Notes: generated by a model from the sequence alone, not told the origin. A stretch of DNA of 64,000 nucleotides from Gemmatirosa kalamazoonensis (GCF_000522985.1 NZ_CP007128.1:1534220-1598219), one strand, 5' to 3'. Shown: positions 48,641-57,429, counted from the first letter of the stretch. Numbers and translations: made by a program.

Positions 48641-48739
48641 GCGTCGGAATGTGATGGCACGCGTCCGAATGGTACTGCGGCGCGGTCGCGGCGTAGCACC
48701 TTGGGCGCAGGGGGGGGACCCCCCTGGGACCTAGGTCCC
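48641..48739 (-). repeat. Repeat family C, copy C4
   Basis: Reading the minus strand: GGGACCTAGGTCCCAGGGGG, GTCCCCCCCCC, TGCGCCCAAGGTGCTACG, a GCGACCGCGC stem, GTACCATTCGGACGCGTGCC and ATTCCGACGC. It points towards the M1 peptidase gene. The tail matches that of C2. Confidence 0.9.
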
Positions 48740-48829
48740 GCGCCCGGACGAGTCCTTTCAAAACGCTTACCACCTCCGTCGCTCCGCGCCCTCGCCGAGG
48801 GTGGGACGCGGTGCAGGATTCTCGTCGGC

Positions 48830-49052
48830 CTCACGCGGAGCCGTGGGCGCGAGGCCTCTTGAAGTGAACCACAGAGGGCCGCAGAGGGCCGCGGAGGACT
48901 GCCCTTCTGAATTGAACCACAGAGGACACGGAGGACACGGAGGACACCAACTTCTTGAAGACGTTCTCCTCTGTGTCCTCTGTGTCCTCTGTGGTAAGAC
49001 GCGGTTGAAGTTGCCGTCCTCTGCGGCCCTCTGCGGCCCTCTGCGGTTCACC
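48830..49052. repeat. Nested hairpin repeat family A, copy A8 (three arm types)
   Basis: Remnant outer arm CTCACGCGGAGCCGTGGGCG; middle arms CCGCAGAGGGCCGC type (about 48864-48899 and 49012-49048); inner hairpin CCACAGAGGACACGGAGG type (about 48914-48992) with loop CCAACTTCTTGAAGACG. Three variants of the 9-bp unit are thus stacked one inside another. Confidence 0.9.
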
Positions 49053-49111
49053 GGCCAGCGACACGCCGCGCCTCCGCACCATCCACGTACGCGCCTCTCC
49101 CGACGGACCCG

Positions 49112-50512
49112 ATGCGAAGAACCGCTCTCGCCGCCGCGCTCGCCATGCTCGCGACCGCCGCGCTCCCCGCGCAGCCGGCCGCGCCCGACGATGTCCTCGC
49201 GCACGTCCCCGCGCCGGCGTACGCCGCGATCGTCGACGTCACCGTCGTGCCGATGGATCGCGAGCGGATCCTCGAGCACCAGACGGTCGTCGTGCGCGAC
49301 AGCCGCATCGTCGCGTTAGGCGCGGCGCGCGGCACGCCGGTGCCGGCCGGCGCCGCGCGCATCGACGGGCGCGGGAAGTTCGTCGCGCCGGCGCTCGTCG
49401 ACATGCACGCGCACCTCTCGGCCGGCGACGAGTCGCTCGGCACCGCGGCCGGGCGCCAGCTCGCGCTCTACCTCGCGAACGGCTTCGCCACGGTGCGCGG
49501 CCTCTCCGCGCCGACGCCGATCCTGCCGGCCCAGCTCCGGCTGCGCGACCGCGTGGCGCGCGGCGAGGTGCTCGGTCCCACGCTGTACGTCGCCGGGCCC
49601 TCGCTGAACGGGGGGAGCGTGACGTCGCCGGCGGCGGGGGTGCGCATGGTCGACGACGCGAAGCGCGCCGGCTTCGACCTGCTGAAGACGCACGGCGGGC
49701 TGTCCGCCGAGGCGTACGACAGCGTGGCGGCGGCGGCGAAGCGCGACGGGCTCGCGCTCGTCGGCCACGTGACGCCGGAGTACGGCCTCGCGCGCGCGTA
49801 CGCCGCGGGGCAGCAGATCGAGCATCTCGACGGCTGGATCGCCGCCATCGTCGCCGACGGCGTGGCGGTGCCGCCGGGGCAGCTCGTGCTCGACCCCGCG
49901 GTGCTCGCGCGTGTCGACGCGCGGAAGCTCGACTCGGTGGTGCGCGAAACCGTTAGGCGCGGGATTTGGAACGGCCCCACGCTCGCGCTGTTCGAGACGC
50001 TGGCGTCGGACGAGACACCCGAGCAGCTCGCGCAACGCCCCGGCCTGCGCTATCTGCCGGCGGCCGAGGTGGCGCGGTGGGCGCCGGCGAAGGCGCAGAT
50101 CCTCGCCGCACCGGCCGAGGGGCGCGCCGCGTTCGTGACGCTGCGACGGCGCATCGTGCGCGCGCTGCACGACGCCGGGGCCAAGCTGCTCGTCGGGTCC
50201 GACTCGCCGCAGCTGTACATGGCGCCGGGCGACGCCGCGCTGCGCGAGATCGATGCGTTCGTCGCCGCGGGGCTCACGCCGTACGCCGCGCTCGAGGCGG
50301 CGACGCGCAACCCGGCCGAGTGGTTAGGCCGCACCGACGCCGGGACGGTCGCGGCCGGGAAGCGCGCCGATCTCGTGCTGCTGGACGCGAACCCGCTCGT
50401 CGACACGGCGAACCTGCGCAAGGTGGCCGGCCTGTTCGTCGGTGGACGGTGGCTCGACGCGTCCACGCTCGCCGCGCTGCGCGCGGGGGTGCTGGCGCGG
50501 GTGCAGGGGTGA
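49112..50512 (+). CDS. Secreted amidohydrolase family protein
   Basis: A 466-residue exported hydrolase. The signal peptide ends near LPAQ (residue 21). Canonical metal residues in order: DMHAHLS (HxH), FDLLKTHGG with the Lys, LVGHVTPE and QIEHLDG with the two His, and LLVGSDSPQ with the Asp. The end GKRADLVLLDANPL is standard for the imidazolonepropionase-like branch. It is a paralog of the enzyme at 34205-35641 in layout. The following M28 peptidase gene lies 53 bases downstream on the same strand, so the pair may act together on small peptides or amides. Confidence 0.9.
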   Translation: MRRTALAAALAMLATAALPAQPAAPDDVLAHVPAPAYAAIVDVTVVPMDRERILEHQTVVVRDSRIVALGAARGTPVPAGAARIDGRGKFVAPALVDMHAHLSAGDESLGTAAGRQLALYLANGFATVRGLSAPTPILPAQLRLRDRVARGEVLGPTLYVAGPSLNGGSVTSPAAGVRMVDDAKRAGFDLLKTHGGLSAEAYDSVAAAAKRDGLALVGHVTPEYGLARAYAAGQQIEHLDGWIAAIVADGVAVPPGQLVLDPAVLARVDARKLDSVVRETVRRGIWNGPTLALFETLASDETPEQLAQRPGLRYLPAAEVARWAPAKAQILAAPAEGRAAFVTLRRRIVRALHDAGAKLLVGSDSPQLYMAPGDAALREIDAFVAAGLTPYAALEAATRNPAEWLGRTDAGTVAAGKRADLVLLDANPLVDTANLRKVAGLFVGGRWLDASTLAALRAGVLARVQG

Positions 50513-50565
50513 GCGCGCGCCGTCGTCGCCCGTCGTTAGCTTCCGGACGACACCGTCCGCCGCGC

Positions 50566-52224
50566 ATGCCGAGAGCCGCCACGCTCAGCCTCCTCTGCTG
50601 CCTCCCCGGCGCGCTGCATGGCCAGCGCGTGACGAAGGCGGCGCCGACCGACACCGGTCCGACGACGGCCGCGATCACGCCGGCGGATCTGCGCCGCCGG
50701 CTGTACGTCTTCGCCGCCGACTCCATGATGGGGCGCGCCGCGGGCACGGCGGACAACCTCCGCGCCACGGCGTACATCGAGCGCGAGCTGCGCCGCCTCG
50801 GCCTCGTGCCCGGCGGCGACGGCGGCTCGTTCTTCCAGCAGGTGCCGCTCGTGCGCCGTGGCGTCGGGCAGGACGCCGCGCTGACGATCGACGGCGTCGA
50901 CGGCGCGCGATTCGTCGCCGGACGCGACTTTCTCGTGCGCGACCCCGGCGCCGCCCAGCGGTCGGTCGACGGCGCGGCGACGGTGTACGGCGGCACGTGG
51001 GGCGACTCGTCGACGTACGTCGCGCCCGCCGCCGCGAACGGAAAGCTCGTCGTCGTGGACGTGCGGCGCGGGTGGGAGGCCGACCGCGCGCATCTCCTGA
51101 AGCGCTATCGAGGCGCGGCCGGGATCGCCGTCGCGTCGTACGACTCCATGCCGCCCGACGTGCGCGGCGCGCTGTCCGACACGCCGGTGTCGCTCGCCGA
51201 CGGCGAGGCGCCGGTCGTCACCACGGGCGCGACGCCGGCGCCCGTGTTCCTGTACGTGACGCGGGCGCTCCGTGCCGCGCTGTTAGGCGCGCCGGGGCGC
51301 ACGGTGCGCGGCGACGTCGCGTTCGGCGACCAGCCGGCGCCGGCGCGGAACGTCGTCGCGATCCTGCCGGGGAGCGACCCCGCGATGCGCGGTCAGTACG
51401 TCGCGCTCGGGGCGCACAACGATCACGTCGGCTACACGCGCAACCCGGTGGACCACGACTCGATGCGCGCCGTGCTCACCGTCGCGCGGCCGCTCGGCGC
51501 CGACAGCCCCGAGCGGCCGCTCACCGCGGCGCAGCAGCGGCGCGTGCGCGCGCTCACCGACAGCCTGCACCGCGCCCACGGCGGCGCGCGCCCCGACTCG
51601 ATCTACAACGGCGCCGACGACGACGGCTCCGGCTCGATGGCGCTGCTCGAGATCGCGGAGCAGCTCGCGTCGCTGCCGACGGCGCCGAAGCGGTCGATCG
51701 TGTTCGTGTGGCACACCGGCGAGGAGCTGGGCCTGTATGGCTCGCAGTGGTTCACCGACCATCCGACGGTGCCGCGCGACTCGATCGTCGCGCAGCTCAA
51801 CATGGACATGATCGGGCGCGGCAGCGCGTCCGACGTCACGGGCGGCGGGCCGGCGTACCTGCAGCTCATCGGCTCGCGCCGGCTCTCCACGGAGCTCGGC
51901 GACCTGATCGAGCGCGTCAATCGCGAGACGGACGCCGGCTTCCGGTTCGACTACGCGTACGACGCGAACGGACATCCGGAGCAGTACTACTGCCGCAGCG
52001 ACCACTACGAGTACGCGCGCTACGGCATCCCGATCACGTTCTTCTCCACCGGCGGCCACCGCGACTACCACGAGGTGACCGACGAGCCGCAATACATCGA
52101 CTACGACCATTACGCGCGCGTGACGACGCTCGTGCGCGACGTCGCGGTGCGCATCGCGAACCTCGACCACCGGCTCGTCGTCGACCGGGCGAAGCCGGAT
52201 CCGCACGGGGAGTGCAGGCAGTGA
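50566..52224 (+). CDS. Secreted M28-family peptidase
   Basis: A 552-residue zinc peptidase with a signal peptide (MPRAATLSLLCCLPGALHGQ). A PA-like insert spans about 130-270 and the M28 ligands follow: ALGAHNDHVG (His), NGADDDGSGS (Asp), WHTGEELGLYGS (Glu-Glu), LNMDMIGRG (Asp) and TGGHRDYHEVTDE (His). An insert of about 50 residues between the first two ligands (DHDSMRAV..RAHGG) is longer than in typical aminopeptidases. It likely removes N-terminal residues from peptides. It is followed by the large repeat F. Confidence 0.92.
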   Translation: MPRAATLSLLCCLPGALHGQRVTKAAPTDTGPTTAAITPADLRRRLYVFAADSMMGRAAGTADNLRATAYIERELRRLGLVPGGDGGSFFQQVPLVRRGVGQDAALTIDGVDGARFVAGRDFLVRDPGAAQRSVDGAATVYGGTWGDSSTYVAPAAANGKLVVVDVRRGWEADRAHLLKRYRGAAGIAVASYDSMPPDVRGALSDTPVSLADGEAPVVTTGATPAPVFLYVTRALRAALLGAPGRTVRGDVAFGDQPAPARNVVAILPGSDPAMRGQYVALGAHNDHVGYTRNPVDHDSMRAVLTVARPLGADSPERPLTAAQQRRVRALTDSLHRAHGGARPDSIYNGADDDGSGSMALLEIAEQLASLPTAPKRSIVFVWHTGEELGLYGSQWFTDHPTVPRDSIVAQLNMDMIGRGSASDVTGGGPAYLQLIGSRRLSTELGDLIERVNRETDAGFRFDYAYDANGHPEQYYCRSDHYEYARYGIPITFFSTGGHRDYHEVTDEPQYIDYDHYARVTTLVRDVAVRIANLDHRLVVDRAKPDPHGECRQ

Positions 52225-52227
52225 CGA

Positions 52228-52594
52228 TTGACTGCGGGACGCTGCACGGCGGGACGCTGCACGGCGGGACGACTAACGGCGGGACGCCGCACGGCGGGAC
52301 GCTGAACGGCGGGATGGATACGGCGGGACGATCGACCGCGGGACGGTCGACGGCGGGCGCGGTACCTAGGTCCCAGGGGGGCTCCCCCCCCTTCGCCCAA
52401 GGTGCTACGCGCCGCTCGAGCGGCCGTACCAATCCGACGCCGGCTGGATCCCTCCGAACGCATCCCGATCCGCCCCGTGTCCATCCCGCCGTCAGTCGTC
52501 CCGCGGTCAGTCGTCCCGCGGTCAGTCGTCCCGCCGTCAGGCGTCCCGCCGTTAGTCGTCCCGCCGTGCAGCGTCCCGCCGTTAGTCATCAGTT
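52228..52594. repeat. Large hairpin of 15-bp repeats, family F, enclosing C5
   Basis: Both arms consist of 15-bp units: CGGCGGGACG plus five variable bases (CTGCA, ACTAA, CCGCA, CTGAA, CCTGA, ACTGA). The left arm (52228-52357) has about eight units; the right arm (52483-52594) is the inverted form with about seven. Both arms hold adjacent CTGCA and ACTAA units. The loop carries the family C copy. As 15 bp is five codons, both strands read as pentapeptide-like repeats, but no start or gene context supports translation. Confidence 0.88.
52361..52440 (+). repeat. Repeat family C, copy C5
   Basis: GGTACCTAGGTCCCAGGGGG, GCTCCCCCCCC, TTCGCCCAAGGTGCTACGCG, GCCGCTCGAGCGGC stem and CGTACCAATCCGACGC. 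It lies in the loop of repeat F and points towards the response regulator gene. Confidence 0.92.
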
Positions 52595-52609
52595 CGTCGG
52601 ACCACCCGT

Positions 52610-53311
52610 ATGAGGATCTTGCTGGTCGAGGACAACGACGATCTGGCGTTCGGCCTCCGCCGCACGCTCGAGGGGGAAGGCTACGACGTCGCCGTCGCCG
52701 CCGACGGGCCGTCGGGGATCCGCGCGGCGCTCGACGCGCGCCCCGACCTCGTCATCCTCGACGTGATGCTGCCGGGCGTCGACGGCTTCGGCGTGCTGCG
52801 CGCGCTGCGCGAGCGCGGGATGACGGCGCCTGTGCTCATGCTCACCGCGCGCGGCGACGAGACCGACAAGGTGCACGGCTTCGGGCTCGGCGCCGACGAC
52901 TACGTCACGAAGCCGTTCGGGCTCTCGGAGCTCGTGGCGCGCGTCGGCGCGCTGCTGCGGCGGGCGCGCCCGGCCGAGCCACCGAACGCGCCGAACGCCG
53001 ACGGCGCCGACGAGACGCTCGGCTTCGACGACGTCGTCATCGACCCGCGCTCGCGCGTCGTGACGCGGGGCGGGGAGCGGGTCGCCCTCACGCCGAAGGA
53101 GTTCGACCTGCTGCTCACGTTCGTGCGCCGACCGGGCGAGGTGCTGTCGCGCGTGTCGCTGCTGCGCGACGTGTGGGGGCACGCCGCCGACGTGCTCACG
53201 CGCACCGTCGACATCCACGTCGCGGAGCTGCGGCGTAAGCTGGAGCGCGTGCCGGCGCACCCGCGGCACCTGGTGACGGTGTGGAAGGCGGGGTACCGCT
53301 TCGACCCGTGA
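52610..53311 (+). CDS. OmpR/PhoB-type response regulator
   Basis: A 233-residue regulator. The receiver domain shows EDNDD, VILDVMLPGVDG (phosphoacceptor Asp), MLTARGDE and YVTKPFGLSEL. A linker with PNAPNADGADE leads to the winged-helix domain with LTPKEFDLLLTFVRRPGEVL, LLRDVWG and TVDIHVAELRRKLE, and a final VWKAGYRFDP. It is followed after 18 bases by its sensor kinase. The gene starts directly behind repeat F/C5, so the repeat region must hold or border its promoter. Confidence 0.95.
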   Translation: MRILLVEDNDDLAFGLRRTLEGEGYDVAVAADGPSGIRAALDARPDLVILDVMLPGVDGFGVLRALRERGMTAPVLMLTARGDETDKVHGFGLGADDYVTKPFGLSELVARVGALLRRARPAEPPNAPNADGADETLGFDDVVIDPRSRVVTRGGERVALTPKEFDLLLTFVRRPGEVLSRVSLLRDVWGHAADVLTRTVDIHVAELRRKLERVPAHPRHLVTVWKAGYRFDP

Positions 53312-53329
53312 GCGACGCGTGAGACGCCC

Positions 53330-54946
53330 ATGACGTGGCGCATCGGGCGCCGCGCGGCGCTCGGCGCGCTGCTGTTCGCCGCCGTGCTCGCCGCCGCGAT
53401 CACGGCGCGCGTGCTGTGGGTGCGGCGCGCGCTCGTCGACGAGACGGCCGCGCAGCTCCCGCGCACGCTCGACGTGACGCGACCCGCGCTCGACCTGTGG
53501 CGCGACGCGTACGTGGCGCAGGCGGCGCTCGCGGCGCGCGTCGCCGCGCTGGAGCCGGCGACACGGATCGGCGCGGTGCTCGGCGCCATCGACACGCGCG
53601 GCCCGATCGTCGGCGCGTGGGCCTACGATTCGGCGGGCCAGGTCATCGCCGGCGGCGCGGGCGCACCGCCGCCGCGGCGCGCGGCCGGTGCGACGCGCGT
53701 GGAGACCGGCGTCGACGCGGGCGGCGTGCACGCCGACGTCGTCGCGCCGATCGCGGCACCGGCGGGCGCGCGCGAGGGGGCGTCGTTAGGCACCGTGGTC
53801 CTGCGGCTGCGGCTCACCGACACGACGTTTGCGATGCTGAACCCCACCCGCGCGGGCACGAACGGCGGCCGCACGACGCTGCTCGCGCGGCTCGGCGACT
53901 CGGCGGTCGTCGTGTCGACGTCCGTCAGCGGCGACGAGCCGACGCCGCGCCGCGCGTTCGCGCTCGGCGAGCTGCCGCCGCATGTGCGTGCCGCGCTCGG
54001 CGGCGCAGCGGCGCACGGCGCGGGACGCGGCCTGTACGCGCCGAGCGTCGCGTACGCTGCCGCGCCGGTGCCGACGCTCGGCTGGGCGCTCGTGCGGGAG
54101 CTGCGTACCGACGCGCTGTTCGCGCGCGTGCGTCCGGCGATCGCGGTCGAGGAGGTGATCCTGGCGACGATCGCGACGCTCGCCGCGCTCACCATCGTGT
54201 TCCTCGTGCGCGCGGCGCGCGCCCGTCGCGAGACGGCGCTCGCGCAGCTGCGCGGGGACTTCGTCTCCGCCGTGTCGCACGAGCTGCGGACGCCGCTCGC
54301 GCAGATCCGCATGTTCGCCGAGCTGCTGCGCAAGGGATCGCTGCGGGAGCCGGCGGAGGCGGACCGCGCGTTAGGCATCATCGAGAAGGAGGCGGGGCGG
54401 CTCACGATCCTCGTCGACAACATCCTGAGCTACACGAGCCTGCGCCGCCGCCAGCGGTTCGTGACGCCGCTCGCCGCCGACGTCGCCGCCGAGGCGCGGC
54501 AGGTGATCGAGTCGTTCGCGCCGCTCGCCGCCGAGCGCGGCGCGCGCGTGGTGGCGTCGCTCGAGGACGGGACGCGCGCGCGCATCGACGCGCAGGCGCT
54601 GCGGCAGGTGCTGCTCAACTTCCTCGAGAACGCGGTGAAGTACGGCCCCAAGGGGCAGACGGTGACCGTCGGCGCGCGGCACGTGGCGGCGCCGAACGGC
54701 GGCGCGCGCGTGCGGCTGTGGGTCGACGATCAGGGCGCCGGCGTCCCGGAGGCGGAGCGCGCCGCGGTGTGGGACGCGTTCTACCGCACCGAGCGCGCGC
54801 AGCGCTCGGGCGCCGGCGGGTCGGGGCTCGGGCTGGCGGTCGTGCGCGACCTCATGGCGCAGTACGGCGGCGCGGCGACGGTGGAGGACGCGCCGGGGGG
54901 CGGAGCGCGGTTCGTGGTGGAGCTACCGGGGCTGCGCGTGTCGTGA
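53330..54946 (+). CDS. Sensor histidine kinase of the OmpR-type pair
   Basis: A 538-residue membrane kinase with a first helix at about 9-30, a periplasmic region to about 268, and a second helix at about 275-293. There is no HAMP domain; the coil runs directly into HisKA with His317 in VSHELRTPLAQI. The ATPase domain has FLENAVKYGP, DDQGAGVP and GSGLGLAV. The periplasmic part is rich in Ala and Gly and has no recognised fold. Its 3' end overlaps the convergent APH-like gene by 24 bases. The signal is unknown. Confidence 0.93.
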   Translation: MTWRIGRRAALGALLFAAVLAAAITARVLWVRRALVDETAAQLPRTLDVTRPALDLWRDAYVAQAALAARVAALEPATRIGAVLGAIDTRGPIVGAWAYDSAGQVIAGGAGAPPPRRAAGATRVETGVDAGGVHADVVAPIAAPAGAREGASLGTVVLRLRLTDTTFAMLNPTRAGTNGGRTTLLARLGDSAVVVSTSVSGDEPTPRRAFALGELPPHVRAALGGAAAHGAGRGLYAPSVAYAAAPVPTLGWALVRELRTDALFARVRPAIAVEEVILATIATLAALTIVFLVRAARARRETALAQLRGDFVSAVSHELRTPLAQIRMFAELLRKGSLREPAEADRALGIIEKEAGRLTILVDNILSYTSLRRRQRFVTPLAADVAAEARQVIESFAPLAAERGARVVASLEDGTRARIDAQALRQVLLNFLENAVKYGPKGQTVTVGARHVAAPNGGARVRLWVDDQGAGVPEAERAAVWDAFYRTERAQRSGAGGSGLGLAVVRDLMAQYGGAATVEDAPGGGARFVVELPGLRVS

Positions 54947-55891
54947 GCCGAGGCGCGCGACGGTCCGCGCGACGAGCCCCGCGAGCTCCGCGCCGATGTC
55001 GTCCGGCGTCCGCTCGCGGGCGAGCATCTCGCACAACGCCACGAGATCGACCACGCGCGACAGCGCCCGCCAGTCGTCGGGCAGCTCGCCGCCGTGCGCG
55101 ACGTACGCGCGCGAGAAGTGCGGCTCCGCCGTCGCGGCGTCGTCGCGCTCGTAGCGGAGGAAGTTCGCGATGTCCATGAGCGGAGTGCCGGCGACCGCGA
55201 ACTCCCAGTCGAGCACTGCCGCGACGCGCCAGCCCCCGCGCGACTCGGCCACGACGACGTTCAGCGTGCGGAAGTCGCCGTGCGCGAGGCGCCGCTCGGT
55301 GCCCAACGTCGTTAGGCGGTCGCGCCACGCCCACATCAGCGCGTGCACGCCGTCGCGCAGCGCGCCGTCCACCCGGCGCACGAGATGCGGCGAGTCGAGG
55401 CACGCGTCGACGAAGCGTGGCATGGCGTCCGGGCCGTGGAGCAGCGGCGCGCCGACGACGAGGCCGTCGGGCCCCGCGTCGAGCCAGCCGCCGCGTGGGA
55501 ACGCGTGCCGGCCGATCGCCCCGAGCACGGCCCCCACCGACGCCGACGCGGTGGCGAGCGCCGCGCGGTCGCCCGTGTGCTTCAGCGCGCGGAACGTGAT
55601 CCCGTCGACCCACCGCAGCACCGCGAACGGCCCGACGCCGTCCGCGCCGTCGGGCGCCGCGTCGAGCACCTCGGGCACCGGCACGGTGTCGCGCACGCGC
55701 GAGAGCAGCGCGATCTCCTTGGCGCACGCCGCGGGGTCGCGCGCGTAGCGGCGCAGCACGACGTCGAGCGGGGGGTCGAGCCGCACGCGGAGGGTCACGT
55801 TGCTCAACCCGCCCGTGAGCGGCTCGACCGCGACGACGCGCCGGCCGGGGACCGCGCGCGAGACGAGCCGCGCGATCTCGTCGGGCGTCAC
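54923..55891 (-). CDS. APH-like phosphotransferase
   Basis: A 322-residue kinase of the aminoglycoside phosphotransferase/choline kinase fold. Landmarks are LTGGLSNVTLRVRLD (nucleotide loop), DVVLRRYARDP with the Lys/Arg of strand 3, RLAHGDFRTLNVVV with the catalytic Asp of HGDxxxxN, and VAAVLDWEFAVAGTPLMDIAN with the metal-binding Asp. The layout is closest to acyl-CoA dehydrogenase-linked or fructosamine-like family members, not to known resistance enzymes. It overlaps the kinase gene at its 3' end and is 11 bases from the STAS protein stop, in which case the STAS gene lies upstream of it in another unit. Confidence 0.88.
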   Translation of the reverse strand: MTPDEIARLVSRAVPGRRVVAVEPLTGGLSNVTLRVRLDPPLDVVLRRYARDPAACAKEIALLSRVRDTVPVPEVLDAAPDGADGVGPFAVLRWVDGITFRALKHTGDRAALATASASVGAVLGAIGRHAFPRGGWLDAGPDGLVVGAPLLHGPDAMPRFVDACLDSPHLVRRVDGALRDGVHALMWAWRDRLTTLGTERRLAHGDFRTLNVVVAESRGGWRVAAVLDWEFAVAGTPLMDIANFLRYERDDAATAEPHFSRAYVAHGGELPDDWRALSRVVDLVALCEMLARERTPDDIGAELAGLVARTVARLGSRHAQPR

Positions 55892-55901
55892 GCGTCGCGG
55901 T

Positions 55902-56363
55902 TCAGCGCCGCCGGCGCCGGGCCAGCCGCGCGCGGGCGGCGTCGTCGAGCGGGAGGACGCCCGGCTCGGGCGGAGCGTTAGGCGCCGCCGGCACGGCGGC
56001 GGGCTCCGGGTCCTCGCTGCGGAAGGCGAGCGGCATCGGCGGCTGGCGGCCGCTCGCGAGCCACGCGGCGAGCGCGGGCGGCGCGTCGACGACGACGATC
56101 TCCACCCCCGCCGCGGCGGCCGCGCGGCGCAGCGCCCAGAGCGTGGCGAGGCCGGTCTCGTCCATCACCGCGCAGCCGCGGGCGTCGAGCACCAGACGCG
56201 GGTCGGTCGCGTGGCGCGCGAAGCTCGTCGCCGACGGGAGCACCGAGCGGGCGCGCGCGTCGAACGGCCCCCGCGTCGCGGCCGTCAGCGTGTGCGGCAG
56301 CTCGACGAGCACGTCGCCCGGACGGGCGACGTACGGCAGCGGGAAATGGATATCGGTGGACAT
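55902..56363 (-). CDS. STAS-domain protein (anti-sigma factor antagonist-like)
   Basis: A 153-residue protein. Residues 20-105 fit a STAS domain: VELPHTLTAATRGPFDARAR, PRLVLDARGCAVMDETGLAT with the Ser/Thr-phosphorylation region (here MDETG, with Thr in place of the usual Ser), and VEIVVVDAPPALAAWL. A Pro/Ala-rich tail ends in poly-Arg. No anti-sigma kinase or sigma factor is adjacent. ATG 56363 was chosen at MSTDIHFP. It is divergent from the lipoprotein gene at 56563 across 199 bases. Confidence 0.8.
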   Translation of the reverse strand: MSTDIHFPLPYVARPGDVLVELPHTLTAATRGPFDARARSVLPSATSFARHATDPRLVLDARGCAVMDETGLATLWALRRAAAAAGVEIVVVDAPPALAAWLASGRQPPMPLAFRSEDPEPAAVPAAPNAPPEPGVLPLDDAARARLARRRRR

Positions 56364-56562
56364 CGCGGCACGTCCTCGGCGTCGCGTGATCGCGTATCGT
56401 ACCGCCGAACACGCGTCCCCGCGATGGAGGTCTGGCCGGCGCGCCGAATCAAGGCGTGCTCGGCCGCGCCAGGCCCGCAGGCGGACCCACGGGATCGGCC
56501 TCCCGAACGGATGGCGGCACCAGCCTTGCCTTTTCCGAGGCGGTCTCGACGTGGAGGACAGG

Positions 56563-57204
56563 ATGCAGATGCAGCGGATGCAGCACATAGACAGGATCGC
56601 GCGACGGGGGACCGCCCTCCTCGCGCTGGCGCTCGTGGCGACGACGAGCGCGTGCTCGAACGCCGGGAACATCGGCGAGATCCTCGGCAGCGTGCTCGGG
56701 CAGCAGGGCGGGCAGGCGGCCAACCAGGTGAGCGGCACGGTGCGTGGCGTGGACACGCGCAACCAGCAGATCGGCCTGCAGCTCTCGAACGGCCAGACGG
56801 TGGGGCTGCAGTACGACAACAACACCCAGGTCGTCTACCAGAACCAGCGCTACGGCGTCACGTCGCTCGACGCCGGCGACCAGGTCACGGCGCGCATCCA
56901 GCAGAACGGGAACGCGTACTACACGGACCTCGTGCAGGTCGACGCCGCGGTGCAGGGGTCGGGGAACACGTCGTCGTCGAACGCGAACGTCCAGTCGCTC
57001 AGCGGCACGGTGCGCCAGATCGACCAGGCGAACGGGCTGTTCACGATCAACACGAGCAACTACGGCACGCTCACCGTGTCGCTGCCGTACAACGTCAGCC
57101 GCGCGGACCAGAACAAGTTCGTGAGCCTCCGCTCGGGCGACGCCGTTAGGCTGTACGGCGTGTTCCTGAACAACTCCCGAGTCGAGTTGCGCCAGTTCTA
57201 CTGA
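56563..57204 (+). CDS. Lipoprotein with two repeated beta domains
   Basis: A 213-residue lipoprotein. The lipobox is TTSAC (Cys near residue 31). Then two related modules follow: VSGTVRGVDTRNQQIGLQLS to about residue 125, and LSGTVRQIDQANGLFTINTS to the end, each a small beta barrel like DUF5666 or OB-like domains, each opening with SGTVR. The region between is Gln/Asn/Ser-rich. GGAGGACAGG precedes the ATG. Function is unknown; such proteins may bind polymers at the outer membrane. Repeat G2 follows directly. Confidence 0.78.
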   Translation: MQMQRMQHIDRIARRGTALLALALVATTSACSNAGNIGEILGSVLGQQGGQAANQVSGTVRGVDTRNQQIGLQLSNGQTVGLQYDNNTQVVYQNQRYGVTSLDAGDQVTARIQQNGNAYYTDLVQVDAAVQGSGNTSSSNANVQSLSGTVRQIDQANGLFTINTSNYGTLTVSLPYNVSRADQNKFVSLRSGDAVRLYGVFLNNSRVELRQFY

Positions 57205-57206
57205 TT

Positions 57207-57373
57207 CGACGGCGCTGATGACGGCGCCGGCGAAGCGGCGCTGACGATAGGGCGCGATGAGGCGCACGAATCGCAAACACCGCTGAACCGCGCAGTACGG
57301 CGCAGTTCAGCGGTGTTTGCGTCGTTCGCGCACCATCGCGCCGTACGGTCAGCGCCGTACCGCCGGCGCACTT
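57207..57373. repeat. Long hairpin repeat family G, copy G2
   Basis: An inverted repeat with arms of about 75 bases. The left half holds GCGCCGGCGAAGCGGCGCTG, GGCGCGATGAGGCGCACGAA and GCAAACACCGCTGAACCGCG; the right half gives their reverse complements in opposite order around the centre AGTAC. It is the best preserved member of the family seen at 23377-23551. Confidence 0.92.
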
Positions 57374-57429
57374 GCCGTTCGCAGTTCGCCGGCGCATGCT
57401 CGGGTCCGACCGCCACCCCGAGGATTTTC

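Noticed and set aside
48546-48773. Longer M1 peptidase starting at 48773
   Set aside because: The added residues are encoded by repeat C4; the signal peptide begins at 48545.
52228-52594. CRISPR array
   Set aside because: Conserved part is only 10 bp and the variable part 5 bp, and the array is inverted on itself. No cas genes are present.
52228-52594. Pentapeptide-repeat protein gene encoded by the 15-bp units
   Set aside because: Both strands read as 5-residue repeats because the unit is 15 bp. No start, ribosome site or domain supports translation.
10868-55310. GTTGGGC as a second enriched heptamer
   Set aside because: I saw about 15-17 copies, close to a simple base-composition expectation, so only GTTAGGC is reported as enriched.
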